64,000 nt of DNA from the NCBI GenBank assembly GCA_017630395.1, contig JAGBVI010000034.1, positions 33,172-97,171 on the forward strand, written 5' to 3'. The translations under genes and the position numbers were made by a program. Below, one piece after another: positions 56,778-64,000 of this stretch. The number at the start of each line of letters is the position of its first letter. The stretch's first letter is position 1. Under the pieces are notes generated by a model. That model made no database searches. It saw nothing but the letters and a program-made list of their open reading frames with translations, and was not told where the DNA came from. The stretch comes from Paludibacteraceae bacterium (GTDB taxonomy: Bacteria; Bacteroidota; Bacteroidia; Bacteroidales; Paludibacteraceae).

Positions 56778-59112
56778 CTCTCCAATATGCGTTTTCAAGT
56801 TTTTCCATCAATTCGTCCATATTTGGCATTCCGCGCAGATACTCACGCAAAAGACCTTCAAGGTGATAGTTCCAAAGAGCCTCCCAACAATCATCCCCAT
56901 AATCTTTCAGTTTCAAGAAATAACTTGCCCCAATATGGTAAGCAGAAGAGAGACCTTCAATTTTAGAGATAGCCGAATTTAAGCGATTCATTCTGTTTAT
57001 TGCATCATCTTTCAAACCCAACTCCTCCAAGGCATCGAGCATACCCACATTATCTTCTGCCTTAACCTCCGCAAAGGCGAAGCGGCGACGGAATGCGAAG
57101 TCCATGCTCTCCACACTGCGGTCTATATCGTTCATTGTTCCGATGATATAGACATTTTCAGGGACAAAGAAACCATCGCTAAACAAATCCCCCTGTTCCA
57201 GCAAATTTTGATACTGCGTCTTCACGCGCCCTTTTTCTCCACGATAGCCCGGGTCGATGGAGAAGAAAAGTTCTCCGAAAATTTTGGATATTTCACCCCT
57301 GTTGATTTCGTCTATGATAAAGACGAATGGTTTTGTTACTTCATTTATTTCAACTTCATCAGAATCTATTGGGTCATCTACAACAATCTCTTTATTCCCT
57401 TTATTTAAAAATTCTTTAGCTCGATTTAATAATTGTTGTAGAGTCCAACCATATTCTACATAATCTAACCTGTTAGTTTTCCCTTCTGTCAGTTGTGATA
57501 TTAATTTTTCAAAATCTCCCTTTTCATATTCTGACAAATCCCAAATTTGATTTTTAACATAATAATCATACATTAATTTCATGTTAGACTCAGATTCTGT
57601 TTTGTCATTTTCATAACGAATCCTACCACCATCATAAGATAACTTACCTGGTTTAGATTTTCTATAATAAGTAGTTATTGCACCTCTTTTCACATCATGC
57701 AATAAACTTTCATACACAACTTCAAAAGAAGTCCCATTAGCAGGAGTCAAAGGTATATTTTTTTGCTTTTTGTTTTTAACTCCTATTGTTTTCTTACAAA
57801 ACTCCTTAAACACCCCATCTTTTCTTTCAAAGCCGATGTTATCGCAATTATCTTTCGACACGGGTCTCAACCCTTCAACAAAATCGGTATAATCGTAAGA
57901 TGGATGGAACTGCACAAAGCCTATTTCATCTTTTGTGCAACCCATAGCCGTCGCAATTTGTTTGGCAAGGTATGTTTTTCCCGTTCCAGGTGCGCCGGTG
58001 AGGATAAGGTTTTTAGTTTTTTCTAATAATCGTTTTGTATCAACTACAAGGTTACTTTGATTGACTTTCATTTTTAAATTCCCATTAACATAGTTTCCAA
58101 AAATTGCGTTTATAGCTTCTTCACCTTCTACTTGAAATAATGTTCCAAACCACCCTCCTCTACTCATTTTAGGAGCTTTACCATGATATAGAATATCATC
58201 ATCCCTGTTCAGTTTCTCAAAATCTATAGTACCAAACTCTATATTTTTGCCTACCACACGGGAAATTTGATAAATTTTCAAATCATTTTGACCTCCATAT
58301 CCATGGAACGCAAGAAAATCTCCAATATTGATTTCTTTAATATTTTGCCAAGCTTGTTTTGCACCTTTTGTGTCAGATGTTTTATCCCATCCAATTCGCC
58401 AACAATTATCTTCGGAAAAATCCTCCAATTTATTTAGACCAGACCAAATAATTCCACCTGACCAATATTTTACATTACCGCTCTCTTCACCCTTATATTC
58501 AAGCCATTCATTCCAAATCTTTGCCGAATATTCAAAAATATCTTCCTCTTCGCCTTTTTGTTCTAGTAAGTACTTATACATTTGAGAGAACTTCGCTTTT
58601 TCAGAGTCCATCATCCCAAATTTTTTAGAAAGATACCTAATACTGTCTTCCGAAAATACATTAAGTAATTTATAATCAGAGTATAAAAAAGCAATTTTCC
58701 ATTTAAACATATTGCTCATATCTATGCTGTCAATAGCTTCAAAATCGCCTACTTGCGCACACTCTGCAATTTTTACCAAATTAGACAAAATTGTCTCGTA
58801 TGCAGACTTTGAATCGCTTCCGTATTTTGAAAGCCACGCATATTTTTCATCATGACTATATCCGGAGCCTTCTCTTGGCTCTTTATTAAATTCATATATC
58901 CCAAACTTATAAGAAGTTGAACCTTGAATAGAACCGAGTTTTCGTAGTTTTGTTTCTACCCAATAACAGAAAGAGTCACTTTTATTCAAGTTTGTATATT
59001 CCTCTATTGCGAGATTCTTCAATCTTTCCAAAGGAAATTCAATCAAAAAAGATTCATATAATTTTTTTGATTCGATTATATTGGGATTCCAAACGTTCTC
59101 TATGTTTTCCAT
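56755..59112 (-). CDS. mcrB: McrB-type AAA+ GTPase with N-terminal recognition domain (785 aa)
   Basis: Motor and recognition subunit of a McrBC-like restriction system. The AAA+ domain has Walker A GAPGTGKT (373-380) followed by the McrB phrase VQFHPSYDYTDFVEGLRPV, Walker B with IIDEINRGEISKIFGELFF and the sensor region MNDIDRSVESMDFAFRRRFA. Residues about 200-340 (WRIGWDKTSDTKGAKQAW, GDFLAFHGYGG, YQISRVVG, GWFGTLFQVEG) look like a PUA/EVE-like small-ligand or modified-base-binding domain rather than the E. coli McrB N-terminus. The first 190 residues are helical and unassigned. The gene has no partner methyltransferase nearby, as expected for an enzyme that cuts modified DNA. Confidence 0.88.
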   Translation of the reverse strand: MENIENVWNPNIIESKKLYESFLIEFPLERLKNLAIEEYTNLNKSDSFCYWVETKLRKLGSIQGSTSYKFGIYEFNKEPREGSGYSHDEKYAWLSKYGSDSKSAYETILSNLVKIAECAQVGDFEAIDSIDMSNMFKWKIAFLYSDYKLLNVFSEDSIRYLSKKFGMMDSEKAKFSQMYKYLLEQKGEEEDIFEYSAKIWNEWLEYKGEESGNVKYWSGGIIWSGLNKLEDFSEDNCWRIGWDKTSDTKGAKQAWQNIKEINIGDFLAFHGYGGQNDLKIYQISRVVGKNIEFGTIDFEKLNRDDDILYHGKAPKMSRGGWFGTLFQVEGEEAINAIFGNYVNGNLKMKVNQSNLVVDTKRLLEKTKNLILTGAPGTGKTYLAKQIATAMGCTKDEIGFVQFHPSYDYTDFVEGLRPVSKDNCDNIGFERKDGVFKEFCKKTIGVKNKKQKNIPLTPANGTSFEVVYESLLHDVKRGAITTYYRKSKPGKLSYDGGRIRYENDKTESESNMKLMYDYYVKNQIWDLSEYEKGDFEKLISQLTEGKTNRLDYVEYGWTLQQLLNRAKEFLNKGNKEIVVDDPIDSDEVEINEVTKPFVFIIDEINRGEISKIFGELFFSIDPGYRGEKGRVKTQYQNLLEQGDLFSDGFFVPENVYIIGTMNDIDRSVESMDFAFRRRFAFAEVKAEDNVGMLDALEELGLKDDAINRMNRLNSAISKIEGLSSAYHIGASYFLKLKDYGDDCWEALWNYHLEGLLREYLRGMPNMDELMEKLENAYWRDESDSDN

Positions 59113-59284
59113 GATTTAAGCGATTAACTCTTCCAAAAATACAAATATTATCGTAAAAAAAATGAAATTACTAACTGAAAATGCAGAATAAAACAAACAC
59201 TTCCACTTTTCAGCCTTGCAACAATTAGTTTTTAATTAACATCACCTATTCAAAAAAAGGAGACTAACAAAAGCCTCCTAAAAA
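59113..59284. other. Intergenic stretch upstream of mcrB
   Basis: AT-rich, presumably with the mcrB promoter. I see no strong consensus box and no gene. Confidence 0.3.
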
Positions 59285-59359
59285 AATCTCAAAGATGCCG
59301 AAAATAAGAGAGTGAAACTCTAAAGTATTTTTTTTCAATAAAATTTAAACAGCTTCTTA
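59285..59359 (+). repeat. Left copy of a 72-75 bp inverted repeat
   Basis: Begins ATCTCAAAGATGCCG, continues AAAATAAGAGAGTGAAACTC and TAAAGTATTTT, and ends AATTTAAACAGCTTCTTA. The reverse complement of 63838-63909 is the same sequence except for a 3-nt indel in the T run and about one mismatch. Inside each copy AGAGT, GAA, ACTCT can form a small hairpin followed by a T run. The two copies enclose the hybrid two-component regulator. Confidence 0.85.
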
Positions 59360-59455
59360 ATGTTTCAAACATCCTATCGGAACAATATAAATGCCATCTT
59401 CCGGGCGACGATAAGCATACTCTCCTATTGCGGTTAATATCATCTTAATTGCCAT
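59357..59455 (-). CDS. Very small protein of unknown function (32 aa)
   Basis: A short frame reading MAIKMILTAIGEYAYRRPED then GIYIVPIGCLKH. The composition is protein-like and the phrase YRRPEDGIYIVPIG looks like a conserved C-terminal motif, so this may be either a real microprotein or the tail of a deleted gene. Its stop codon lies in the left inverted repeat. Upstream in frame are the three direct repeats 59515-59577. I cannot assign a family. Confidence 0.3.
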   Translation of the reverse strand: MAIKMILTAIGEYAYRRPEDGIYIVPIGCLKH

Positions 59456-59514
59456 ATGTAATATCCTATAAATCAAATCTTTAATACCACAAAAGTAATA
59501 AATTTTTTCAATTT

Positions 59515-59577
59515 TCGGCAATTTGGCACGAATTTTTTCGGTAATTTGGCACGATTTTATTCGGTAATTTGGCAAAA
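59515..59577. repeat. Three direct repeats with 23-bp period
   Basis: Three copies of TCGG(C/T)AATTTGGCA, the first two continuing CGAATTTT or CGATTTTA, start at 59515, 59538 and 59561. The spacing of 23 bp, roughly two helical turns, is what one sees for tandem binding sites on one DNA face. No protein gene explains them. Confidence 0.7.
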
Positions 59578-59705
59578 TTGAAGTTTCCTCGACAAATTTA
59601 TTCTCAAAAATGCCGAGGTGGAATCTAAGATTTAATGACTTTTTCTAATATCAAAACAAAATTACTATGATTTTCAATATAAAATTACTATTATTTTCAA
59701 TTTGT

Positions 59706-59748
59706 AAAAAAAAAAATGAGTTAACCGAATTGTAAATTCATCTAACTC
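59706..59748 (-). terminator. Terminator of the hybrid two-component regulator gene
   Basis: GAGTTA pairs with TAACTC on the minus strand with further pairing inside (GAATT with AATTC), followed by eleven T residues. It starts 68 nt after the stop codon at 59816. Confidence 0.8.
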
Positions 59749-59815
59749 GCAATAAGAATTTCACAATGGTTTAGAAACACTGCAACTCTGAAAAATCATC
59801 AACATTCAAAAAGTT

Positions 59816-62800
59816 CTAGACTTTACCATTGACCTTTGAAGGGGAAATTCCAAAGGCTTCTTTGAACTTCCGACTAAAATAGAGTGGATCGTTAAATCCT
59901 ACTTGATAGGCAACTTCACTGACACTCTCTGAACTATTTTCTAATCGTTTTTTTGCTTTGTTCAATCGGTATTCAGAAAGAATCTCCACCGGACTCTTAT
60001 CCGTCAAACTCTTTAAACGGCGTATAAGCGTGGACTTGCTCATTCCTAACGATTGGGCTATATCATCAAAAGAGAAATTTGGATTCGTATAATGGGTCTC
60101 GACAACCTGCATCAATTGTTCCAGCAGAGGATTTACTTTCTCTGAATTTTGCTCTTTCTCATCGTTCATTTTATTGATAAGAACTTGCATCTGCGTATTC
60201 TTCAGCCATAAAATAATGTTACAGATTTTAGCCAACAACTCGGTATCGTCAAATGGCTTATTGATAAAATCTATTGCTCCTCCGGAGAGGGCGGTAAGTC
60301 TGCTATCCAAATCGGAATGAGCAGACAAGAATATCAGCGGAATATTGGAGGTATGCAAATTGTCTTTCATCTTTTGATACATCTCAAATCCATTCATTCC
60401 CGGCATATCTATGTCACTTATCACCAAATCGGGAATTTGCTGCTTGGCTACCAATATTCCCTCTTCGCCATTGGCAGCAGTGAAGACTTGGACGTAAGGT
60501 GCCAACAGGTTCTTTAAATGAAGCAATATCAGCGGGTCATCATCAATAATCAATATAGACTTATCTTCCAACAGTTTCTTGTCAATAACAATCTGTGCAT
60601 GGGCAGTTGGCAAAACAGTTTTCTTCTTGTTCTCTGTCTTCACATCGGACGTTTTTAACACCACGGTCACAGTGGTTCCTCGCTCTTGCTTGCTCTCGAT
60701 GAATAATTGCCCATCACTTTTCTCTACGTAGTCTTTGATAATTCTAAAACCTAATCCATGTCCCATTTCATTGTTGGTTCCTAACGAGGATTTTGCCGTT
60801 CCATTCATGATTGCTTCTAACTTATCTGGTTCTATACCTGCACCGGAATCGGTTGTCTTGATAGAAATCATCCCATTTTCTTCTAAAATCTCTATCTCTA
60901 TCGAACCATTAACGGGAGAGAATTTTATTGCATTAGTAATGATATTGCGCAAGATGGTAGAAAGTATCTTTTCATCTGCAAATAGATGATGTTCTGCATG
61001 ATTTACTACTTTTGTTTTAATATTTTTCTCTCGCAACAATCCTCCCAAAAGTGCCAACACCTCTTTTATCAACTTTTGAGCATCCACATTCTGTGGGCGA
61101 ACAGCAAATTCATATTGTCCCTCTGTTGCCCAATCTAACAATTGGAGCATCTCGCTTTGCAAGGTGGTGGCGGAATGATAAATATCCCTTGTCGTCTCTG
61201 AATTTATTGTTTCACCCTGTTTCAGCATATGTTCCAATCCGCATACAATAGAAAACATCGGGTTTTTCAAATCGTGCGCTATAATGGAAATCAACTGGTT
61301 TTTATCCTTTAACGCACTCAACAAAGAGGAGTTTTGTTTCTCTATTTTATCCTTTTGAGAAAGTAATACTTCGTGTGCTTCATTCAGTTTTTGCGTACGT
61401 TCTGCCACAGTCTCCTCCAACTCATGTTTCTGTCTTTCTATACGACGAGTTCTAAACTTGAATATTGCAAACACAATAACAACTATCAACAAAAACATCA
61501 ATAACTGGAACCATGGAGTTGCCCACCATGCCGGCAAAATCTCAATATCAAGTCTTAAAGTTTCATTTTCAATCATTTTATCTCCTTGAAAAAAGCGTGC
61601 TTCCAAACAGAATTCTCCATGAGGAAGATGACTAAAAGAGATAGTCTGATTATTTTGCACCTTCATCCACACAGAGTCCAATCCCAACACTCGATATTCG
61701 GCATAAATCTCCTGATAATCAGAAAAGTCTATCATATCAAATCGGATATCCAACTTGGTTTTATCGTATGGTAGGATCAGTTTTTCATCCTTATTGAATT
61801 TTGTTTTTTCATTGTTTACATACATTTCAGCCCACTCTACAAAGAAACTATCATCATCTTGGTTACTTGATGGGTTGAAAAGGTAAAAACCATTCTCACA
61901 ACCAAATAGGATTTCTTCGTTGTTTTTTTGGTATATCGCGCGTTCCACAAAAAAGTCATGTTTTTCGCCTTCATAGAAAATATTTTCTGTACGTTCTGTT
62001 TGGGGGTCAAATTTTATGATTCCATTAGAACCGCAATTCCAGATTTGTCCGTTTTTGTCCAACAGAAGTGACTTGTAAGTCCCTTTAGGAAGGAAGGTTA
62101 CCGGCTCGAATTTATAGTTTTGTTCCGCAGTAATTTTATACATTCCGTTATTGGATGCCACCCATAAATTTCCTTCGTTGTCTTCCAACGCTTGGTAGAA
62201 AATCATCGGGTTGTGCGATGGATTCTGGTCCATGTCCGGTAATAAAGCTACCATACTATCAATAGTTCCATGCCAGATAGTCCGAGAGGTAAGTATCCAT
62301 ATTTTCCCATCTTTCGTTTCTAAGGCGGAGTGTGTCCAACGGTCAGGAATTCCGTTTAAGGTAAGATCGAGCACCCTCCATTCTCCATTTTCATACAAAT
62401 AGACGCCATCACCGGATGTGCAAGCCAAAAGTTTATCATTCCCAATCACTTCAATATATTTCACAGAAAGAGTTGGAGAGGGTATACCATAAAAAGGGAC
62501 TTTTGTGAATTTTAGGGAGTTACCATTAGTCCGTACAATCTCTCCACCCCACGACGCAAAGTAGAGTTGCAACCCCAAGGAGGTAATTGACAACACATTG
62601 CTACTCGTCAAACCATTGTTATCAGAGAGATGATATTTTAGGGAAAAAACACTATCAGTCAAAAAGAGTCCTTGCCCATCTGTCCCAATCCATATATCGC
62701 CGTTATCACATTCAAAAAAAGAGGTACAGTAAAGGTTGTTTAATCCAATGTCTGAAGAGTGGTATAACGAAGTTTGACTTGCTAATCTACACTTCCACAA

Positions 62801-63766
62801 GCCTGAGTTTTGCGTTCCAATCCATATATTTCCGAAACGGTCTTCGTAAAGAGCTGAGATTTTCTTCATACTCTCCTTATCAGCATTGGAGGGCTGGATT
62901 TTTTGATAAGTAAAACCATCTTTCTTGGTGGTCATCCGCCACAAACCATTCCCTGCCGTACCAATCCAAACTGAGCCATCACGAGAGACCACTAATTCTG
63001 CAATGTTTTTGAATGGGGTGACAAGGTTCTCAACTTTTACATTTTCAAACGAATCGTTGAACTTCACATGATAAAAATCTCCGGAAGAAGAGGATAGCAA
63101 CAGCTCTTTTTCTGATAATGGCAAGATGTTATTAATTCTTTTCAGTTGAGCGATGGTTGTTGGTGTGGCAACTTTATCTCCATTCAAGGCATAGAGCTGA
63201 ATACCATCGTCTGTACATTTCCAAAATCTCTCTTTTGCATCAATAAACGCCTTGTAGGTTGGTTCAGTAGCATAGGGAAGTCGCTCGAATTGATGTGTAC
63301 CTCTATTTTGGCGAAACGTCCCTAATGCAGTAGAAAGATAGCAATGGCCATCTTTTGAAGAGTACAATCCGGTGATATTACCATAAAAATTTCCTTCTCC
63401 CACACGACTTGAGTAGTCGATAAAAGTATCTTGCTTTTTGTCATAAACAACAATCGAGCCATTCGAACCTGCGAATGCAATCTCGCCATTACCTTTGTTG
63501 AAGGCATGGTAAACATCGTTTCTAAGCATTCTCGGATAGTCTGCAACATGAAAATTCTTGAAGTGAAGGCCATCGAACCGACTAATTCCGAAGTGAGTGG
63601 CAATCCATATAAATCCATCATCGTCTTGCGTGATATCATGCAAATAATTATCGCACAATCCCTCCTCTTCAGTATACTGAGTGAAGATAAATTTACTATC
63701 CCCGGCACCCTGCAACTGAACACAGAAAAGCAAAAACACAATAAATAACAACAACTGTTTTAACAT
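59816..63766 (-). CDS. Hybrid two-component system sensor-regulator, HTCS type (1316 aa)
   Basis: Single-chain sensor, kinase and transcription factor typical of Bacteroidota glycan loci. The signal peptide or anchor is MLKQLLLFIVFLLFCVQLQG; the ATG 63766 is used because the longer frame begins with TTG. The periplasmic part has two seven-bladed Reg_prop propellers (for example DDDGFIWIATHFGISRFDGL, EDRFGNIWIGTQNSGLWK) and a Y_Y_Y domain (about 640-740). A membrane segment lies at about 750-775. Then HisKA (AHDLKNP, H831), HATPase, a receiver with phospho-acceptor D1118 in ISDIDMPGMNG, and an AraC-type HTH (FNDPLYFSRKFKEAFGISPS). All catalytic residues are intact. The target genes are not in the window next to it on either side with certainty. 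Confidence 0.93.
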   Translation of the reverse strand: MLKQLLLFIVFLLFCVQLQGAGDSKFIFTQYTEEEGLCDNYLHDITQDDDGFIWIATHFGISRFDGLHFKNFHVADYPRMLRNDVYHAFNKGNGEIAFAGSNGSIVVYDKKQDTFIDYSSRVGEGNFYGNITGLYSSKDGHCYLSTALGTFRQNRGTHQFERLPYATEPTYKAFIDAKERFWKCTDDGIQLYALNGDKVATPTTIAQLKRINNILPLSEKELLLSSSSGDFYHVKFNDSFENVKVENLVTPFKNIAELVVSRDGSVWIGTAGNGLWRMTTKKDGFTYQKIQPSNADKESMKKISALYEDRFGNIWIGTQNSGLWKCRLASQTSLYHSSDIGLNNLYCTSFFECDNGDIWIGTDGQGLFLTDSVFSLKYHLSDNNGLTSSNVLSITSLGLQLYFASWGGEIVRTNGNSLKFTKVPFYGIPSPTLSVKYIEVIGNDKLLACTSGDGVYLYENGEWRVLDLTLNGIPDRWTHSALETKDGKIWILTSRTIWHGTIDSMVALLPDMDQNPSHNPMIFYQALEDNEGNLWVASNNGMYKITAEQNYKFEPVTFLPKGTYKSLLLDKNGQIWNCGSNGIIKFDPQTERTENIFYEGEKHDFFVERAIYQKNNEEILFGCENGFYLFNPSSNQDDDSFFVEWAEMYVNNEKTKFNKDEKLILPYDKTKLDIRFDMIDFSDYQEIYAEYRVLGLDSVWMKVQNNQTISFSHLPHGEFCLEARFFQGDKMIENETLRLDIEILPAWWATPWFQLLMFLLIVVIVFAIFKFRTRRIERQKHELEETVAERTQKLNEAHEVLLSQKDKIEKQNSSLLSALKDKNQLISIIAHDLKNPMFSIVCGLEHMLKQGETINSETTRDIYHSATTLQSEMLQLLDWATEGQYEFAVRPQNVDAQKLIKEVLALLGGLLREKNIKTKVVNHAEHHLFADEKILSTILRNIITNAIKFSPVNGSIEIEILEENGMISIKTTDSGAGIEPDKLEAIMNGTAKSSLGTNNEMGHGLGFRIIKDYVEKSDGQLFIESKQERGTTVTVVLKTSDVKTENKKKTVLPTAHAQIVIDKKLLEDKSILIIDDDPLILLHLKNLLAPYVQVFTAANGEEGILVAKQQIPDLVISDIDMPGMNGFEMYQKMKDNLHTSNIPLIFLSAHSDLDSRLTALSGGAIDFINKPFDDTELLAKICNIILWLKNTQMQVLINKMNDEKEQNSEKVNPLLEQLMQVVETHYTNPNFSFDDIAQSLGMSKSTLIRRLKSLTDKSPVEILSEYRLNKAKKRLENSSESVSEVAYQVGFNDPLYFSRKFKEAFGISPSKVNGKV

Positions 63767-63837
63767 GGTACAGAACAAATTCAAAAAACTTCTACAAATT
63801 AGAGCTAAAAAAAATTCTGAAATAAATTATGTAATAA

Positions 63838-63909
63838 TAAGAAGCTGTTTAAATTTTATAAAAAAATACTTTAGAGTTTCACTCTCTTATTTTCGGCATC
63901 TTTGAGATT
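63838..63909 (-). repeat. Right copy of the 72-75 bp inverted repeat
   Basis: Reverse complement of 59285-59359 (TAAGAAGCTGTTTAAATTTT, then TTAGAGTTTCACTCTC, ending TCTTTGAGATT). It lies 72 nt upstream of the regulator's start, where its promoter should be. The remaining 63910-64000 is AT-rich and I see no gene in it. Confidence 0.85.
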
Positions 63910-64000
63910 CTTTTTAATCTATTTTTATTATTCTTTTTTTGATAATAGTCCACTATTAACGGCAAAAAAATAATAAAAATAACCTTAAAAATCTCTCTCA

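Noticed and set aside
59515-59577. Possible sigma-54 promoter (TTTGGCACGA resembles a -24 element)
   Set aside because: No TTGC-type -12 element at the required distance in any of the three copies.

Overview
The window is AT-rich chromosomal DNA from a member of the Bacteroidales (phylum Bacteroidota), probably a plant-fibre degrader. The evidence is the gene order tRNA(Thr, Tyr, Gly, Thr)-tuf-tRNA(Trp)-secE-nusG-rplKAJL-rpoBC with rpsU, xerC and hpf next to it. It is supported by C-terminal type IX secretion (T9SS) sorting domains on many secreted proteins, a PorP/SprF-OmpA-SprB-like cluster, BspA-type leucine-rich repeats, a hybrid two-component regulator, and promoters of the Bacteroidota type (TTTG, about 19 nt, TAnnTTTG). 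The species cannot be named from the sequence alone.

Layout. 1-0.9 kb: start of a secreted protein and a small P-loop kinase-like protein. 1.2-5.0 kb: tandem GH44-type glycoside hydrolases ending in a strong terminator. 5.4-10.1 kb: a 20-repeat BspA-like surface protein, an outer-membrane barrel and an LRR lipoprotein, with debris of a transposase and of a cytosine methyltransferase. 10.3-12.8 kb: a PL11 rhamnogalacturonan lyase. 13.2-28.9 kb: housekeeping block (DUF4377, DUF3467, RNA polymerase, ribosomal proteins, EF-Tu, five tRNAs, HPF, XerC, S21). 29.0-30.6 kb: prophage debris (truncated tape measure protein and a second broken gene) beside two tandem copies of a putative small RNA. 31.1-38.0 kb: T9SS/gliding-type cluster. 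38.2-38.4 kb: dead IS30-type transposase. 38.5-45.2 kb: seven-gene TetR-controlled ABC efflux operon. 45.3-51.6 kb: rhamnogalacturonan degradation operon (PL11 lyase plus double CE12 esterase). 51.9-55.3 kb: three-gene module of unknown function (coiled-coil protein plus two membrane proteins), convergent with an McrBC-type restriction pair at 55.4-59.1 kb. 59.3-63.9 kb: a hybrid two-component regulator enclosed by near-identical 72-75 bp inverted repeats.

How it works together. The lyases and the double acetylesterase would be exported through T9SS and cut the rhamnogalacturonan-I backbone, while the GH44 pair would attack beta-glucans. The regulator at the right end is of the type that senses plant oligosaccharides in the periplasm, but its target is not visible here.

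The least explained items are the duplicated small RNA with a compensatory base-pair change, the 51.9-55.3 kb module next to McrBC, a roughly 215-residue domain shared only by the C-terminal halves of the esterase and the lyase, and the inverted repeats around the regulator. Motifs, hairpins and promoters were read by eye and no homology search was run.
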